Of a DNA stretch of 42,773 nt, positions 27,454 through 36,327 are shown piece after piece (the first letter of the stretch is position 1; each line of letters starts with the position of its first letter). The stretch covers positions 6,349-49,121 of the forward strand of contig NZ_JAHDGE010000022.1 in NCBI RefSeq assembly GCF_020627745.1. Direction: 5' to 3'. The translations under genes were made by a program, and so were the position numbers. Under the pieces are notes generated by a model. The model was not told the origin of the DNA. It saw only the letters and a program-made list of their open reading frames with translations, and made no database searches. This DNA is from Pseudooctadecabacter sp. (GTDB taxonomy: Bacteria > Pseudomonadota > Alphaproteobacteria > Rhodobacterales > Rhodobacteraceae).

Positions 27454-27751
27454 AAAACATCCTTCTGTTGCCCCTGCGTTACCGCCTTGCACCCTGCGAT
27501 GCAATCGCGCGGGGCTGTGACCCCATCGACACAGATTCCACGTGACGTGAACGTAACCTCCTAAAATACCGACAGAAAAAGGGCGGGGTGGCGTACATTT
27601 GTCTTAATAAATTGACCCGAGGCAGGTCAGACATCGAGCGGACCCCAAATGGTCCATAGGTCGCAACGTCGACCACAAGATATAGGTTTCCTGCGCACGT
27701 GCCGTGTGGAGGGGCCGTCTGGCGTGTCTCACCATAAGGCAGGTGAGAGCA
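27454..27751. promoter_or_regulatory. 298-base divergent region between dapE and the Hint genes
   Basis: This is the longest gene-free stretch. It includes a CACGTG palindrome at 27539-27544 with two further ACGT steps 6-7 bases apart, and an A/T-rich patch (TTAATAAATTGA) near 27604-27615. An AGGTGAGAG ribosome site ends it. No clear sigma-70 promoter or known operator was identified. Confidence 0.3.
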
Positions 27752-29344
27752 ATGGTTCAGCCAAATGAGCTGAGTTACGACCTTGGTGCATCGGCACTCG
27801 ACATGGCTGAGGCCATGTTCGGGGACGGTGTGCAAGTTGTCGGTGCGAGTTATTCCGGTTCCACTTATTCATCGGGCACATATGCCAACGGCGACAGTCT
27901 GGCCCCGGGCGCCACGCCCGGCGATACGGGCGTCATCCTGTCCACGGGCCGTGCCAACAGGTTCACCAATAACAACAATCAGGCCAACCAGAACACCAAC
28001 ACATCGACCAATTCGGACGGCGAGAACAACAACGCCGATTTCAACGCGATCGCGGGGACCAACACCTACGACGCGGCCTACATGGATATTGATTTCATTC
28101 CCGATTCAGACACGATGACGATGCAGTTCGTGTTCTCGTCCGAGGAATATCCGGAATTTTCGAATTCGATCTACAACGACGTCGTAGGTGTCTGGATCAA
28201 CGGTGTGCATGTGCCCCTGTCCATCACCGGAGAGGCGACGGCGGTTGGTGATATCAACCAGACCGACAACACGAACCTGTACAACGACAATTCGAACGAC
28301 AGCTTCAACACGGAGATGGACGGCTTCACCCTGACGATGACGCTGACCATTCCGGTGAACGCGGGTGAGATCAATTCCATCCGCATCGGTATCGCGGATG
28401 TGGCGGACAGTCTTTACGATTCCAACCTGTTGATTGCGGGTGATTCCATTCAGACGACGCTTGTTTCGAATGATGACAACATCACCATGAAGGAAGGGAC
28501 GACAAAGACGGTCGACCTTCTTGATAACGACACCAACGGCACCACCGGAACCCTTGTGGTCACCCACATCAATGGTGTTGCGGTCAGTGCCGGGGATTCT
28601 GTCACGTTGAATTCCGGTCAGATTGTGACGCTGAATGCCGATGGTACGGTGTCGATTACGACAGATCTGGACAATGACAATATCGCGTTCACCTATGGTG
28701 TTGCGAGCGTCGACGGATCTGGAAACACTTTGCAGACAGATACGGGTTTTGTGACGGTCGAAACGATCCCGTGTTTTGTGGCCGGGACGATGATTGAAAC
28801 GGCTGACGGGCCGCGCGGTGTGGAAACGCTGGCAGAGGGCGACATGGTCATGACCCGCGACGACGGTTTGCAGCCGTTGCGCTGGACCGGTCGCCGGACG
28901 GTGCCGGCCACCGGCAAGATGGCCCCGATCCGTCTGGCCGCCAATGTGCTGGGGCAGCACAACGCATTGATGGTGTCCCCGTTGCACCGGATTTTGATCA
29001 AGGATGCGGTGGCTGAACTGCTGTTCGGCGAGGACGAGGTTCTGGTTGCCGCGAAGGATCTGGTGAACGACACCACGATCCGTCCGGTGGAAGGCGGTGA
29101 GGTGGACTATGTCCACCTGATGTTCGACCGTCATCAGGTGATTTATTCCGAAGGGCTGCCGACGGAAAGTTTCCTGCCCGGCCCCCAGACGTGCAAATCC
29201 TTCGAGGCGGAAATCGTCGAGGAGATCACCACGATCTTCCCCGAACTGGATGTGATGACCGGTGAGGGGTATGGCCCCGCAGCGCGTCCCTTGCTGAAAC
29301 GCTATGAGGCCGAAGCCCTGCGGCTGAAGCGGCAGGTGGCTTGA
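27752..29344 (+). CDS. Choice-of-anchor L and Hint_2 domain protein
   Basis: The ATG at 27752 has AGGTGAGAG just upstream; the product is 530 residues. Residues 1-235 show a choice-of-anchor L type domain (FVFSSEEYPEFSNSIYNDVV), with an Asn/Thr-rich linker at 70-95. Residues 240-335 look like a cadherin/Ig-like repeat with LLDNDTNG. Residues 340-475 form a Hint_2 (hedgehog/intein) domain: the first residue Cys341 in IPCFVAGTMIET, VMTRDDGLQPLRW.G, and His412 in VSPLHRILI are all present, so autoproteolysis is chemically possible. No classical signal peptide is seen, which agrees with type I-like export of such acidic proteins. The precise function is unknown. Confidence 0.85.
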   Translation: MVQPNELSYDLGASALDMAEAMFGDGVQVVGASYSGSTYSSGTYANGDSLAPGATPGDTGVILSTGRANRFTNNNNQANQNTNTSTNSDGENNNADFNAIAGTNTYDAAYMDIDFIPDSDTMTMQFVFSSEEYPEFSNSIYNDVVGVWINGVHVPLSITGEATAVGDINQTDNTNLYNDNSNDSFNTEMDGFTLTMTLTIPVNAGEINSIRIGIADVADSLYDSNLLIAGDSIQTTLVSNDDNITMKEGTTKTVDLLDNDTNGTTGTLVVTHINGVAVSAGDSVTLNSGQIVTLNADGTVSITTDLDNDNIAFTYGVASVDGSGNTLQTDTGFVTVETIPCFVAGTMIETADGPRGVETLAEGDMVMTRDDGLQPLRWTGRRTVPATGKMAPIRLAANVLGQHNALMVSPLHRILIKDAVAELLFGEDEVLVAAKDLVNDTTIRPVEGGEVDYVHLMFDRHQVIYSEGLPTESFLPGPQTCKSFEAEIVEEITTIFPELDVMTGEGYGPAARPLLKRYEAEALRLKRQVA

Positions 29345-29349
29345 CCGCG

Positions 29350-30435
29350 ATGACGCCGAACTGGATTGCAACACGGACGGCTGAACGCGGCGCATTTCAC
29401 CCGCGGGGGCTGTGCTGTGCCGATCCGGTGGGGCCTGTGGGGCTGGCGCTGCTGGCCCGCGGGTCGATCCTGATCGAAGCGCAGACCCGTCCGCTTTCAA
29501 ATCCGGTCAATCTGGTCCGGTTCAGCCGTCTGGACCCGTGGCCGACCGGCCTGAAGATCTGTCTTGAACCGGATGGCACGGTGCGCCTGATGGTCCGGCA
29601 GGGGAACCGGTATCTTGAGACGGCCCTGCACACCGGACTGGGCGGAAAAATCGAGACCGCGCATATCGCGTTTATCTGGGATGCGCCGCGTCGCCGGGGC
29701 CGGTTGAGCGTGTATCTGCCTGATCATGGTCATCTGTGGCAGACGGATGTGGTGTCACCCTTTCCGCTGTCGCTGCGCGATATCCGCCGGATGGTGGCCG
29801 ACGACACCACCCTGTCGCCCGATGTGAACTTTATCGCCGTTGCGGATGCGCCCTGTCCTTTGGGGCCGGTGCCGGGGCTGACCGGATCGGCGGCTGTGGA
29901 CACGCCGGACGGGCCGGTCCTGATCCGGACGGTCCAGCCGGGGGACCTGATTTGCGCCGACGGGCGATCCCCTGTGAAGGCCCTGTGGGTGGGGCGGACA
30001 ACGGTGCCAAGTCTGGGCCGGTTTGCCCCGATGCGCCTGCGCCGGCCCTATATGGGGTTGTGGGACAACCTGATTATCTCGATGGATCAGCGGGTTTGCC
30101 TGTCAGGGTCCGAGGTCGAATATCTGTTTGGCGAGGAACGGGTCACGACAGCTGTGCGGCACCTTGAAATTCGCAACTGTGCCGAACCGGTCCGGACCCC
30201 GCCGCCTGTGATGACCTATTATCAAATCCTGCTGGAGACCCATGAAATCATCCGTGTGAACGGTGCCAAGGTCGAAAGTTTCGACGGGTCGGCGGCACTG
30301 TCGTCACGGTCTGCCTTCGGTGTGTCTGTTCTGTCTGACATGGGTGAGGATATCCGCCCCCGCGAGGTCGGTCTGGCCGCGCCTGTGTTGCAGGGGTTCG
30401 AGGCGCTGACGCTGACGGGCGCGACCATCGGCTAG
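29350..30435 (+). CDS. Second Hint-like protein, with catalytic residues lost
   Basis: The ATG at 29350, 5 bases after the previous stop, gives 361 residues; a TTG at 29341 is an alternative. The first 150 residues have a lectin/laminin-G-like pattern of strands (GSILIEAQT, LKICLEPDGTVRLMV, HIAFIWDAPRRRGRLSVYL). Residues 175-312 align by eye with the Hint domain of the upstream gene: PDGPVLIRTVQPGDLICADG, WVGRTTVP, EVEYLFGEERV and HEIIRVNGAKVESF. The nucleophile Cys is missing (GLTGSAAV) and the His of SPLHR is Gln in SMDQRV. It is therefore probably not self-cleaving. The pair may have arisen by duplication, or have been acquired together. Confidence 0.8.
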   Translation: MTPNWIATRTAERGAFHPRGLCCADPVGPVGLALLARGSILIEAQTRPLSNPVNLVRFSRLDPWPTGLKICLEPDGTVRLMVRQGNRYLETALHTGLGGKIETAHIAFIWDAPRRRGRLSVYLPDHGHLWQTDVVSPFPLSLRDIRRMVADDTTLSPDVNFIAVADAPCPLGPVPGLTGSAAVDTPDGPVLIRTVQPGDLICADGRSPVKALWVGRTTVPSLGRFAPMRLRRPYMGLWDNLIISMDQRVCLSGSEVEYLFGEERVTTAVRHLEIRNCAEPVRTPPPVMTYYQILLETHEIIRVNGAKVESFDGSAALSSRSAFGVSVLSDMGEDIRPREVGLAAPVLQGFEALTLTGATIG

Positions 30436-30791
30436 GCTTCTGGGGATGTGTCTTTGTCGAAGAACGGAGTCATCTGGGCGACAATCACGCTGTTTTCATC
30501 CAGCGCACGCTGCATCAGGGCGCGTTCTTCGTCCGCGATGTCGTGCCCTTCGGCCAGACGTTCGTCCAAGGTGCCATAGCCCGACACATCCAGCGGATTG
30601 ACGTCGGCCTGTTTGAGGATCGCCACTGTTTCGCGCACGGCCTCTGCCTCATCCACGCCGGAGGCATAGATCATCAGGGCGGCACCGGTGCTGCCGTCAG
30701 GCAGGCCATCGCCGGATTTGCGGCCCACTTCGACCAGCAGGGTATAGACCTGCTGGCGCGACTTTTTCTTCGGTTTTTTCGTATCAGACAT
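30432..30791 (-). CDS. Small conserved-looking cytoplasmic protein
   Basis: The start at 30791 yields 119 residues with a basic N-terminus (MSDTKKPKKKSRQQ), then a compact alpha/beta sequence: VYTLLVEVGRKSGDGLPDGSTGAALMIYASGV, EAEAVRETVAILKQADVNPLDVSGYGTL and a charged helix ADEERALMQRAL. There is no signal peptide or membrane segment. I cannot assign a family. Its stop overlaps the convergent Hint-like gene by 4 bases. It lies 41 bases downstream of the GlsB-type gene on the same strand. Confidence 0.75.
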   Translation of the reverse strand: MSDTKKPKKKSRQQVYTLLVEVGRKSGDGLPDGSTGAALMIYASGVDEAEAVRETVAILKQADVNPLDVSGYGTLDERLAEGHDIADEERALMQRALDENSVIVAQMTPFFDKDTSPEA

Positions 30792-30831
30792 GGCCCCCGT
30801 GGTGAGGACGCAGGGGGCCGATGTCAAGCGG

Positions 30832-31077
30832 TCAGGACGCGACTTTGCGATAGACCCAGATCAGCAGGCTGGCACCTGCGGCACCGACAATCAGCTGTGG
30901 AATCCATGAATTGGCTGCATAGATGCCCAGCAATGACAGGATCGCGTTCAGGACAAGGGCCCCGACGATACCCAGAATGATATTGAGAATGATGCCTGTG
31001 TCGGCCTTCATGATCATGCTGGCAATCCAGCCTGCAAGGCCGCCGACGATAATTGATGCGATAAGTCCCAGTCCCAT
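30832..31077 (-). CDS. GlsB/YeaQ/YmgE-family stress membrane protein
   Basis: The 81-residue protein has three hydrophobic helices with the family pattern: GLIASIIVGGLAGWIASMIMK, a GIILNIILGIVGALVL segment and an end helix LIVGAAGASLLIWVYRKV. This family is the transglycosylase-associated or general stress membrane protein group, with unknown molecular role. An AAAGGAGGTCCGC ribosome site gives high confidence in the start at 31077. Confidence 0.9.
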   Translation of the reverse strand: MGLGLIASIIVGGLAGWIASMIMKADTGIILNIILGIVGALVLNAILSLLGIYAANSWIPQLIVGAAGASLLIWVYRKVAS

Positions 31078-31119
31078 GCGGACCTCCTTTAGGTATGTCA
31101 GATGACAAACAAGGGCCGG

Positions 31120-31407
31120 TCAGGTTTGGTTCCCGTCCTCGTCGGAAAAACGTGATTTTGCGGCCCATAGTGATGAAAAGATCAGCACCGCCTGCGCAGG
31201 AATGAACCCGAGCGCCAGAAGCGCTGTCACGACAGCCCAGACGGGCATGTCAAATCGGTCAACCAGCGACCGGAACGGCCCGTAGGCCAGTAGAAAGACC
31301 CCGACCAGACAGGCCGCATCAAACGCGACGGGACCCCATGCTGCGGCCCAGCCGGGACGGTCCCCGCGCGCGATGCGGGCGCGGGCCAGCGTCCGGCTGA
31401 GGATCAT
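31120..31407 (-). CDS. Small membrane protein, function unknown
   Basis: The 95-residue protein has two hydrophobic helices (AFDAACLVGVFLLAYGPF and WAVVTALLALGFIPAQAVLIF) separated by a short polar loop, and a charged end with KSRFSDEDG. Its ATG overlaps the stop of the upstream secreted protein gene (ATGA), so both are probably translated together from the dapD message. I do not recognise a family. Confidence 0.7.
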   Translation of the reverse strand: MILSRTLARARIARGDRPGWAAAWGPVAFDAACLVGVFLLAYGPFRSLVDRFDMPVWAVVTALLALGFIPAQAVLIFSSLWAAKSRFSDEDGNQT

Positions 31408-31748
31408 TCGCAGCGTTGGTAGGTGCGCGCCGCCCCGCGCGACAGCACGGCGACGCCATCAAAGGTCTGGTAGATGAACACCCGTTCGGTCCATTCCTCA
31501 CCTTCGCCGGAACACACCATGTCGAACAGGGTGCCTTCGGCCATATCACGGATGGCTGTGGGGTTGGTCAGGGTGCAGGTGGATTCGACAAAGGTGATTT
31601 TGTCGTCCGCCAGGGTGATGCGCCCGTCGTTGTACGTGTCCAGATCACAGCCTGCGACGGGGTCGGTCCCTGACCAGTGATAGGTGCCATCAAGGGTCTG
31701 CGCCGCAAGGGGTGTCGCCATCAGCGCCAAAGCAATCGCGTATTTCAT
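31404..31748 (-). CDS. Small periplasmic protein with four cysteines
   Basis: The start at 31748 gives 114 residues with a signal peptide (MKYAIALALMATPLAAQ). Mature Cys residues at 34, 58, 79 and 113 could form two disulfides. The pattern GTYHWSGTDPVAGCD, GRITLADDKITFVESTC and MVCSGEGEEWTERVFIYQTFDG suggests a small beta-barrel. It starts only 4 bases after dapD, so it is almost certainly cotranscribed. Function unknown. Confidence 0.8.
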   Translation of the reverse strand: MKYAIALALMATPLAAQTLDGTYHWSGTDPVAGCDLDTYNDGRITLADDKITFVESTCTLTNPTAIRDMAEGTLFDMVCSGEGEEWTERVFIYQTFDGVAVLSRGAARTYQRCE

Positions 31749-31752
31749 TGGC

Positions 31753-32580
31753 TTAGTCCCGCAGCAATTCGTTAATGCCGGTCTTGGACCGGGTGCGTTC
31801 GTCCACACGTTTGACGATGACTGCGCAATAGAGGTTCACGCCGTTCTTGGACGGCATGGAGCCTGCGACGACCACGGAATAGGGGGGTACTTCGCCGTAC
31901 ATGACCTCACCGGTGTCGCGGTCCACGATCTTGGTGGACTGGCCGATGAAAACGCCCATGCCAAGGACCGATCCTTCGCGGACAATGCAGCCTTCGACGA
32001 CCTCGGACCGGGCGCCGATAAAGCAGTTGTCTTCGATGATGGTGGGGCCGGCCTGCATGGGTTCGAGCACGCCGCCGATGCCCACGCCGCCCGACAGGTG
32101 CACGTTCTTGCCGATCTGCGCGCAGGAGCCGACGGTGGCCCATGTGTCGACCATGGTGCCTTCGTCCACGTAAGCGCCAAGGTTCACAAAGGACGGCATC
32201 AGCACCACGCCAGGTGCGATATAGGCCGATTTGCGGACAATACAGTTGGGCACGGCACGAAAGCCTGCCGCATCCCAGCGCGCCGCATTCCAGCCATGGA
32301 ATTTGCTGTCGACCTTATCCCACCATGTGCCATTCTGAGGGCCGCCTTCGTGGACTTCCATGTCCTTGATGCGGAAGCCCAGCAGCACAGCCTTTTTGGC
32401 CCACTGGTTCACGTGCCATGATCCATCGTCCTGCTTTTCGGCGACACGCAGTGTCCCGCTGTCCAGCGCGGCCAGTGTGTCTTCGATTGCGTCGCGCTGT
32501 TCACCGGTGGTGGCCGATGTGATGGTGTCGCGGGCGTCCCATGCGGCTTCGATTGCGGTTTCAAGCTGTGCGTTGGACAT
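31753..32580 (-). CDS. dapD: Tetrahydrodipicolinate N-succinyltransferase
   Basis: The 275-residue length and the left-handed beta-helix hexapeptide pattern ([63 protein letters not shown]) are those of DapD. The N-terminus with [13 protein letters not shown] and the [17 protein letters not shown] segment also agree. It transfers succinyl from succinyl-CoA to tetrahydrodipicolinate in the succinylase branch of lysine and DAP synthesis, upstream of DapE. The start at 32580 is chosen by homology; the longer frame reads into the dehydratase gene. Confidence 0.97.
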   Translation of the reverse strand: MSNAQLETAIEAAWDARDTITSATTGEQRDAIEDTLAALDSGTLRVAEKQDDGSWHVNQWAKKAVLLGFRIKDMEVHEGGPQNGTWWDKVDSKFHGWNAARWDAAGFRAVPNCIVRKSAYIAPGVVLMPSFVNLGAYVDEGTMVDTWATVGSCAQIGKNVHLSGGVGIGGVLEPMQAGPTIIEDNCFIGARSEVVEGCIVREGSVLGMGVFIGQSTKIVDRDTGEVMYGEVPPYSVVVAGSMPSKNGVNLYCAVIVKRVDERTRSKTGINELLRD

Positions 32581-32642
32581 GATGGCCCCCGTTTGATGCG
32601 TTGCGTTGGGGCGCACATAGCGCGAAGCGCGCGCTGGGGCAA

Positions 32643-33566
32643 TCAGATCGGGATGGGGGCGGGGTTCGCGCCGCACAACAGAACGGCGATACGTTCGTCC
32701 GGCCGGGGCGTGTAGGCCCCCGACAGCACGGCCGCGAGGGCGGCGGCGCCTGCCGGTTCGACCAGCTGGCGCAGGTGCTGCCAGAGGGCGGATTGGGCGC
32801 GGGACACGGCATCGTCCGTCACCAGCACCGTGTGCAGATTGTGCCTTTGGGCCAGTGACAGGGGCAAGGCGCCGATGCGTTTTGCGCCCAGCGCATTGGC
32901 ACACAGGCCGGAGACGTCGACGTCGGTTTGCGCGCCATGGGCCAAGGCAGCGTGCATGGCGTTGGTTGTGGCGGTCTCCACCCCGATGATCCGGGGCGCG
33001 TCCGGTTGGTCTGCGAACCACGCCAGCGCACCGCTGATCAACCCGCCGCCGCCAATGGCGATCAGGACCGTGTCGGCGGCAAGGCCCTGTGCCTGCCATT
33101 CTTTGAAACAGGTCCCCTGTCCTGCGATGGTGGCGGGCGCGTCGTAGGGGTGGATGTCCAGCGCGCCGGTTCTGGTTTGGTGGTCTGCGGCTGCGGCGGC
33201 GGCATCCGCGTAAGCCCCAGCGACGATATGCAGGTCCGCACCGGTCTGGCGGATCACGTCGATTTTGGCGGGGCCTGCCATTTCCGGCACGAAGATATGC
33301 GCGGCATGACCCAGCGATTTTGCCGCCTGCGCCACCGCAGCCCCGTGATTGCCACCCGATGCCGCCACGATGCCCGCCGGTGGCACATCCGCCGTCAGCA
33401 CGGAATTGAACGCCCCGCGTGCCTTGAAGCTGCCGGTGATCTGGCAGTGTTCGAATTTGAACTGCAGCGGTCGGCCAAACGCCTGTGATGTCATCACGGG
33501 GGTCACGTGGACGTGCCCTGCAATGCGGTCGGCGGCGGCGGTGATATCGGCTGAGGTGACGGACAT
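32643..33566 (-). CDS. Threonine/serine dehydratase-like PLP enzyme
   Basis: The start at 33566 is preceded by AAAGG and gives 307 residues. The PLP lysine is Lys48 in [29 protein letters not shown] is the Asn loop and IGGGGLISG the phosphate loop of fold-type II enzymes. There is no C-terminal regulatory ACT domain, so it resembles catabolic threonine dehydratase or serine racemase rather than the biosynthetic IlvA. The likely reaction is deamination of Thr or Ser to a 2-oxo acid. It is upstream of dapD with a 62-base gap and divergent from the LOG gene. Confidence 0.85.
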   Translation of the reverse strand: MSVTSADITAAADRIAGHVHVTPVMTSQAFGRPLQFKFEHCQITGSFKARGAFNSVLTADVPPAGIVAASGGNHGAAVAQAAKSLGHAAHIFVPEMAGPAKIDVIRQTGADLHIVAGAYADAAAAAADHQTRTGALDIHPYDAPATIAGQGTCFKEWQAQGLAADTVLIAIGGGGLISGALAWFADQPDAPRIIGVETATTNAMHAALAHGAQTDVDVSGLCANALGAKRIGALPLSLAQRHNLHTVLVTDDAVSRAQSALWQHLRQLVEPAGAAALAAVLSGAYTPRPDERIAVLLCGANPAPIPI

Positions 33567-33647
33567 GTCAGGGCCTTTGGTTGGACAAAGCCCGGCCAAC
33601 CTGCCACTAAATTTGCAAAAGACACAATGCACCACTGGAGCAGCCCC

Positions 33648-34487
33648 ATGAAAGACGACACACGCCGCCATCCGTTCCGCGACAGCCATCAGGACCGTGA
33701 AGAGGCCGCCCACGTCCCCGACACTCCGCAAACACGGTCGCCTGCCTATGCGCTGGCCTTTGCGGATGATGATTTCATGTGCCGGGATGAGTTGCGGCCT
33801 GTGCGGTTGCAACTGGAGCTGCTGAAACCCGAGCTGATGCTGGACGAGGCGGGCGTGGTGTCCACCGTGGTGATGTTCGGCGGCGCGCGCATTCCGGAAC
33901 CGGCCAAAAAGGACAGCGCGCGGACCAAGACACTGGCGGAGTTGTCGGCCTTCTACGACGAGGCGCGCACCTTTGCGCGGCTGATGACGGAACGGGGCGA
34001 CGCCAGTGAAAACGTCATCGTCACCGGCGGCGGCCCCGGTGTGATGGAAGCGGGCAACCGTGGGGCCATGGACGCCGGAGGGCGGTCTATCGGGTTGAAC
34101 ATCGTGCTGCCGCACGAACAGGCCCCCAATGAATACGTGACACCCGAACTTTGTTTCAATTTTCACTATTTTGCCATTCGCAAGATGCATTTCCTGATGC
34201 GGGCCAGCGCGATCACGGTCTTTCCGGGCGGCTTCGGGACCTTGGATGAACTGTTCGAGGCGCTGACGCTGATCCAGACCGGCCGCATGGCCAAGGTGCC
34301 GTTTTTGCTGTTTGGCAAGGCGTTCTGGCACAGCATCATCAACTGGGATGCGTTGTCAGAGGCGGGCACGATTTCTGCCGCCGATCTGGACCTGTTCCGC
34401 TTTGTGGACACCGCCGAAGAGGCGATCGCCGCCCTTGATGCATGGGAAGGCGCGGGCGAAAAACGCGGTGAAATTCCCGGTCGGTAG
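33648..34487 (+). CDS. LOG-family protein (nucleotide phosphoribohydrolase type)
   Basis: The start at 33648 has GGAG 7 bases upstream; a weaker ATG lies at 33627. The 279-residue protein has the LOG motifs: GGGPGVMEAGNRG at 127-139 and PGGFGTLDE at 193-201. Family members cut the N-glycosidic bond of nucleoside 5'-monophosphates (cytokinin ribotides in plants), and bacterial members include AMP nucleosidase-like enzymes. The N-terminal 75 residues are longer than in the shortest LOG proteins. The physiological role here cannot be told. It is probably followed by its own promoter for gntK. Confidence 0.88.
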   Translation: MKDDTRRHPFRDSHQDREEAAHVPDTPQTRSPAYALAFADDDFMCRDELRPVRLQLELLKPELMLDEAGVVSTVVMFGGARIPEPAKKDSARTKTLAELSAFYDEARTFARLMTERGDASENVIVTGGGPGVMEAGNRGAMDAGGRSIGLNIVLPHEQAPNEYVTPELCFNFHYFAIRKMHFLMRASAITVFPGGFGTLDELFEALTLIQTGRMAKVPFLLFGKAFWHSIINWDALSEAGTISAADLDLFRFVDTAEEAIAALDAWEGAGEKRGEIPGR

Positions 34488-34559
34488 GAAACGGGGCTTG
34501 CTGTCACAGACAAGTCGGCCCATTTTACACGTATAAATTGCGCAGGTGAGAGGCCGCCG

Positions 34560-35045
34560 ATGAGACTGATCGTGATGGGTGTTGCCGGTTCGGGCAAAAC
34601 CACATTGGGCGTTGCGACCGCGCAGGAACTGGACGCCATATTTATCGACGCAGACGATCTGCATCCCGAAGACAACATTTCGCATATGTCGTCAGGCAAG
34701 CCCCTGACCGATGAAATGCGCTGGCCGTGGCTGGATGCCTGCGGGGCAGCCCTGCGCGATCACGACCGGATTGTGCTGGGCTGTTCGGCGCTGCGCCGGT
34801 CCTACCGCGATCACCTGCGGACGTTCGCGCCGGACGCGCGGCTGGTCTATCCGCGCGTGACCGAGGACATGATCCGCGAGCGGTTCAAACGCCGGACCGG
34901 TCATTTCATGCCGGAACGTCTGATCAACAGCCAGTTCCGCACGCTGGAACCGCCCACGATTGACGAAAACCCCATCCTTGCCCCCGCAACCCTGCCGGTG
35001 CAGCGCGCGGCCAAGCTGGTGGCGTCGATTGTTCTGGCGAAATAG
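34560..35045 (+). CDS. gntK: Gluconokinase
   Basis: The 161-residue protein is of the short GntK type: P-loop GVAGSGKTT at residues 7-15, DADDLHPEDNISHMSSGKPLTDEMRWPWL, CSALRRSYRD and the FKRRTGHFMPERLINSQF and LEPP lid segment. It phosphorylates D-gluconate to 6-phosphogluconate with ATP. A TATAAA sequence at 34532-34537 may be the -10 box of a promoter. The gene converges on rlmN with 3 bases between the stops. Confidence 0.95.
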   Translation: MRLIVMGVAGSGKTTLGVATAQELDAIFIDADDLHPEDNISHMSSGKPLTDEMRWPWLDACGAALRDHDRIVLGCSALRRSYRDHLRTFAPDARLVYPRVTEDMIRERFKRRTGHFMPERLINSQFRTLEPPTIDENPILAPATLPVQRAAKLVASIVLAK

Positions 35046-35048
35046 GCG

Positions 35049-36233
35049 TTAAAGGCCCGCGTCAGCCTCGATCTGTTTGCGGGATTTGCGTTCGCGTTCT
35101 GTGGCGGATTTCAGCTGCCCGCACGCGGCCATGATGTCCTCTCCGCGCGGGGTGCGGATGGGGGAGGCATAGCCGGCCTTATAAACGATGTCGGCAAAGG
35201 CCTGAATGCGGTCCCAGTCGGAGCGTTCGTAGGGCGCGCCGGGCCATTCGTTGAACGGGATCAGGTTGATCTTGGCGGGGATGCCGTCAATCAGCTTTAC
35301 CAGACGGCGGGCGTCGGCGTCGCTGTCGTTCACGTCCTTCAGCATCACATATTCAAAGGTGATACGTTCGGAGTTGCTGACCTTCGGATAGGCGGCGAGG
35401 GCTGCGATCAGTTCCTCGATATTCCACCGTTTGTTGATCGGCACCAGTTTGTCGCGGACCTCATCCGTTGTGGCGTGAAAACTGATGGCCAGCTGACAGC
35501 CGATTTCTTCCGCCGTGCGCGCGATTTCGGGCACAACGCCGGAGGTGGTGAGGGTGATGCGGCGGCGGCTGAGCGCGATGCCTTCGCCGTCCATCGCGAT
35601 CTTCATGGCGTCGCGGACGTTTTCGAAATTATAAAGCGGCTCGCCCATGCCCATGAGCACGATGTTGGACAACAAACGCGGGCCGTTTTCGCCGGTGCCC
35701 TGCCCCGGTTCGGGCCATTCGCCCAGATCGTCGCGGGCCAGCATGACCTGACCGATGATTTCACCGGCCGTGAGGTTGCGGACCAGTTTCTGGGTGCCCG
35801 TGTGGCAAAAGCTGCATGTCAGGGTGCAGCCCACTTGGGAGGAAATACACAAGGTGCCGCGATCGGTTTCGGGGATATAGACCACCTCAACCTCATGTCC
35901 GCCTGCAATGCGCACGAGGTATTTGCGGGTGCCATCGGCGCTGACGTGTTTGGACACGACTTCGGGCAGATCAATCGAGAAGTGTTCGGCCAAGGTGGCG
36001 CGGAAATCCTTGGCGAGGTTCGTCATCACCGCGAAATCGCGCACACCCCAATGGTAGATCCACTGCCAGATCTGGTTGACGCGCATCTTGGCCTGCTTTT
36101 CCTTCACGCCGACACCGATCAGCGCATCACGCAACTGGGTGCGGGTCAGGCCGACAATGTTCACGGGGCCGCCTTCGGGCAGCTTGCGTTTGATCGTCAT
36201 GACGTCTTGGGTGATGGGCGCGGAAGGCTCCAT
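35049..36233 (-). CDS. rlmN: Dual-specificity 23S rRNA/tRNA adenine-C2 methyltransferase (radical SAM)
   Basis: The 394-residue protein has the radical-SAM cysteines CTLTCSFC at 136-143 (spacing 3 then 2), the ISSQVGC lead-in, [30 protein letters not shown], and a late AACGQLKS containing the second methyl-carrier Cys. It methylates C2 of A2503 in 23S rRNA and A37 in some tRNAs. Its start is at 36233. A strong terminator just upstream ends the IalB-like gene, so rlmN needs its own promoter in the roughly 40-base gap after it. Confidence 0.96.
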   Translation of the reverse strand: MEPSAPITQDVMTIKRKLPEGGPVNIVGLTRTQLRDALIGVGVKEKQAKMRVNQIWQWIYHWGVRDFAVMTNLAKDFRATLAEHFSIDLPEVVSKHVSADGTRKYLVRIAGGHEVEVVYIPETDRGTLCISSQVGCTLTCSFCHTGTQKLVRNLTAGEIIGQVMLARDDLGEWPEPGQGTGENGPRLLSNIVLMGMGEPLYNFENVRDAMKIAMDGEGIALSRRRITLTTSGVVPEIARTAEEIGCQLAISFHATTDEVRDKLVPINKRWNIEELIAALAAYPKVSNSERITFEYVMLKDVNDSDADARRLVKLIDGIPAKINLIPFNEWPGAPYERSDWDRIQAFADIVYKAGYASPIRTPRGEDIMAACGQLKSATERERKSRKQIEADAGL

Positions 36234-36274
36234 GAGAATCGTCCTTAGATGGGGTTGCGCGGTCTATATAATGA

Positions 36275-36310
36275 CAAAGGCCGGTTGCCCAAGGGAAACC
36301 GGCCTTCGCA
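36275..36310 (-). terminator. Rho-independent terminator after the IalB-like gene
   Basis: AAGGCCGGTT (36278-36287) pairs perfectly with AACCGGCCTT (36298-36307), with a small CCC/GGG inner helix. On the minus strand it is followed by TTTGTCATT, and lies 20 bases after the stop at 36328. Confidence 0.85.
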
Positions 36311-36327
36311 ATTTCGCAGTGCGGCGT

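Noticed and set aside
28106-29500. A 464-codon minus-strand frame opposite the Hint gene
   Set aside because: The plus-strand Hint protein has clear domains; this is its shadow.
32581-33099. Upstream extension of dapD to a start in the dehydratase gene
   Set aside because: The added residues are a shadow of the dehydratase gene; DapD homology begins at 32580.
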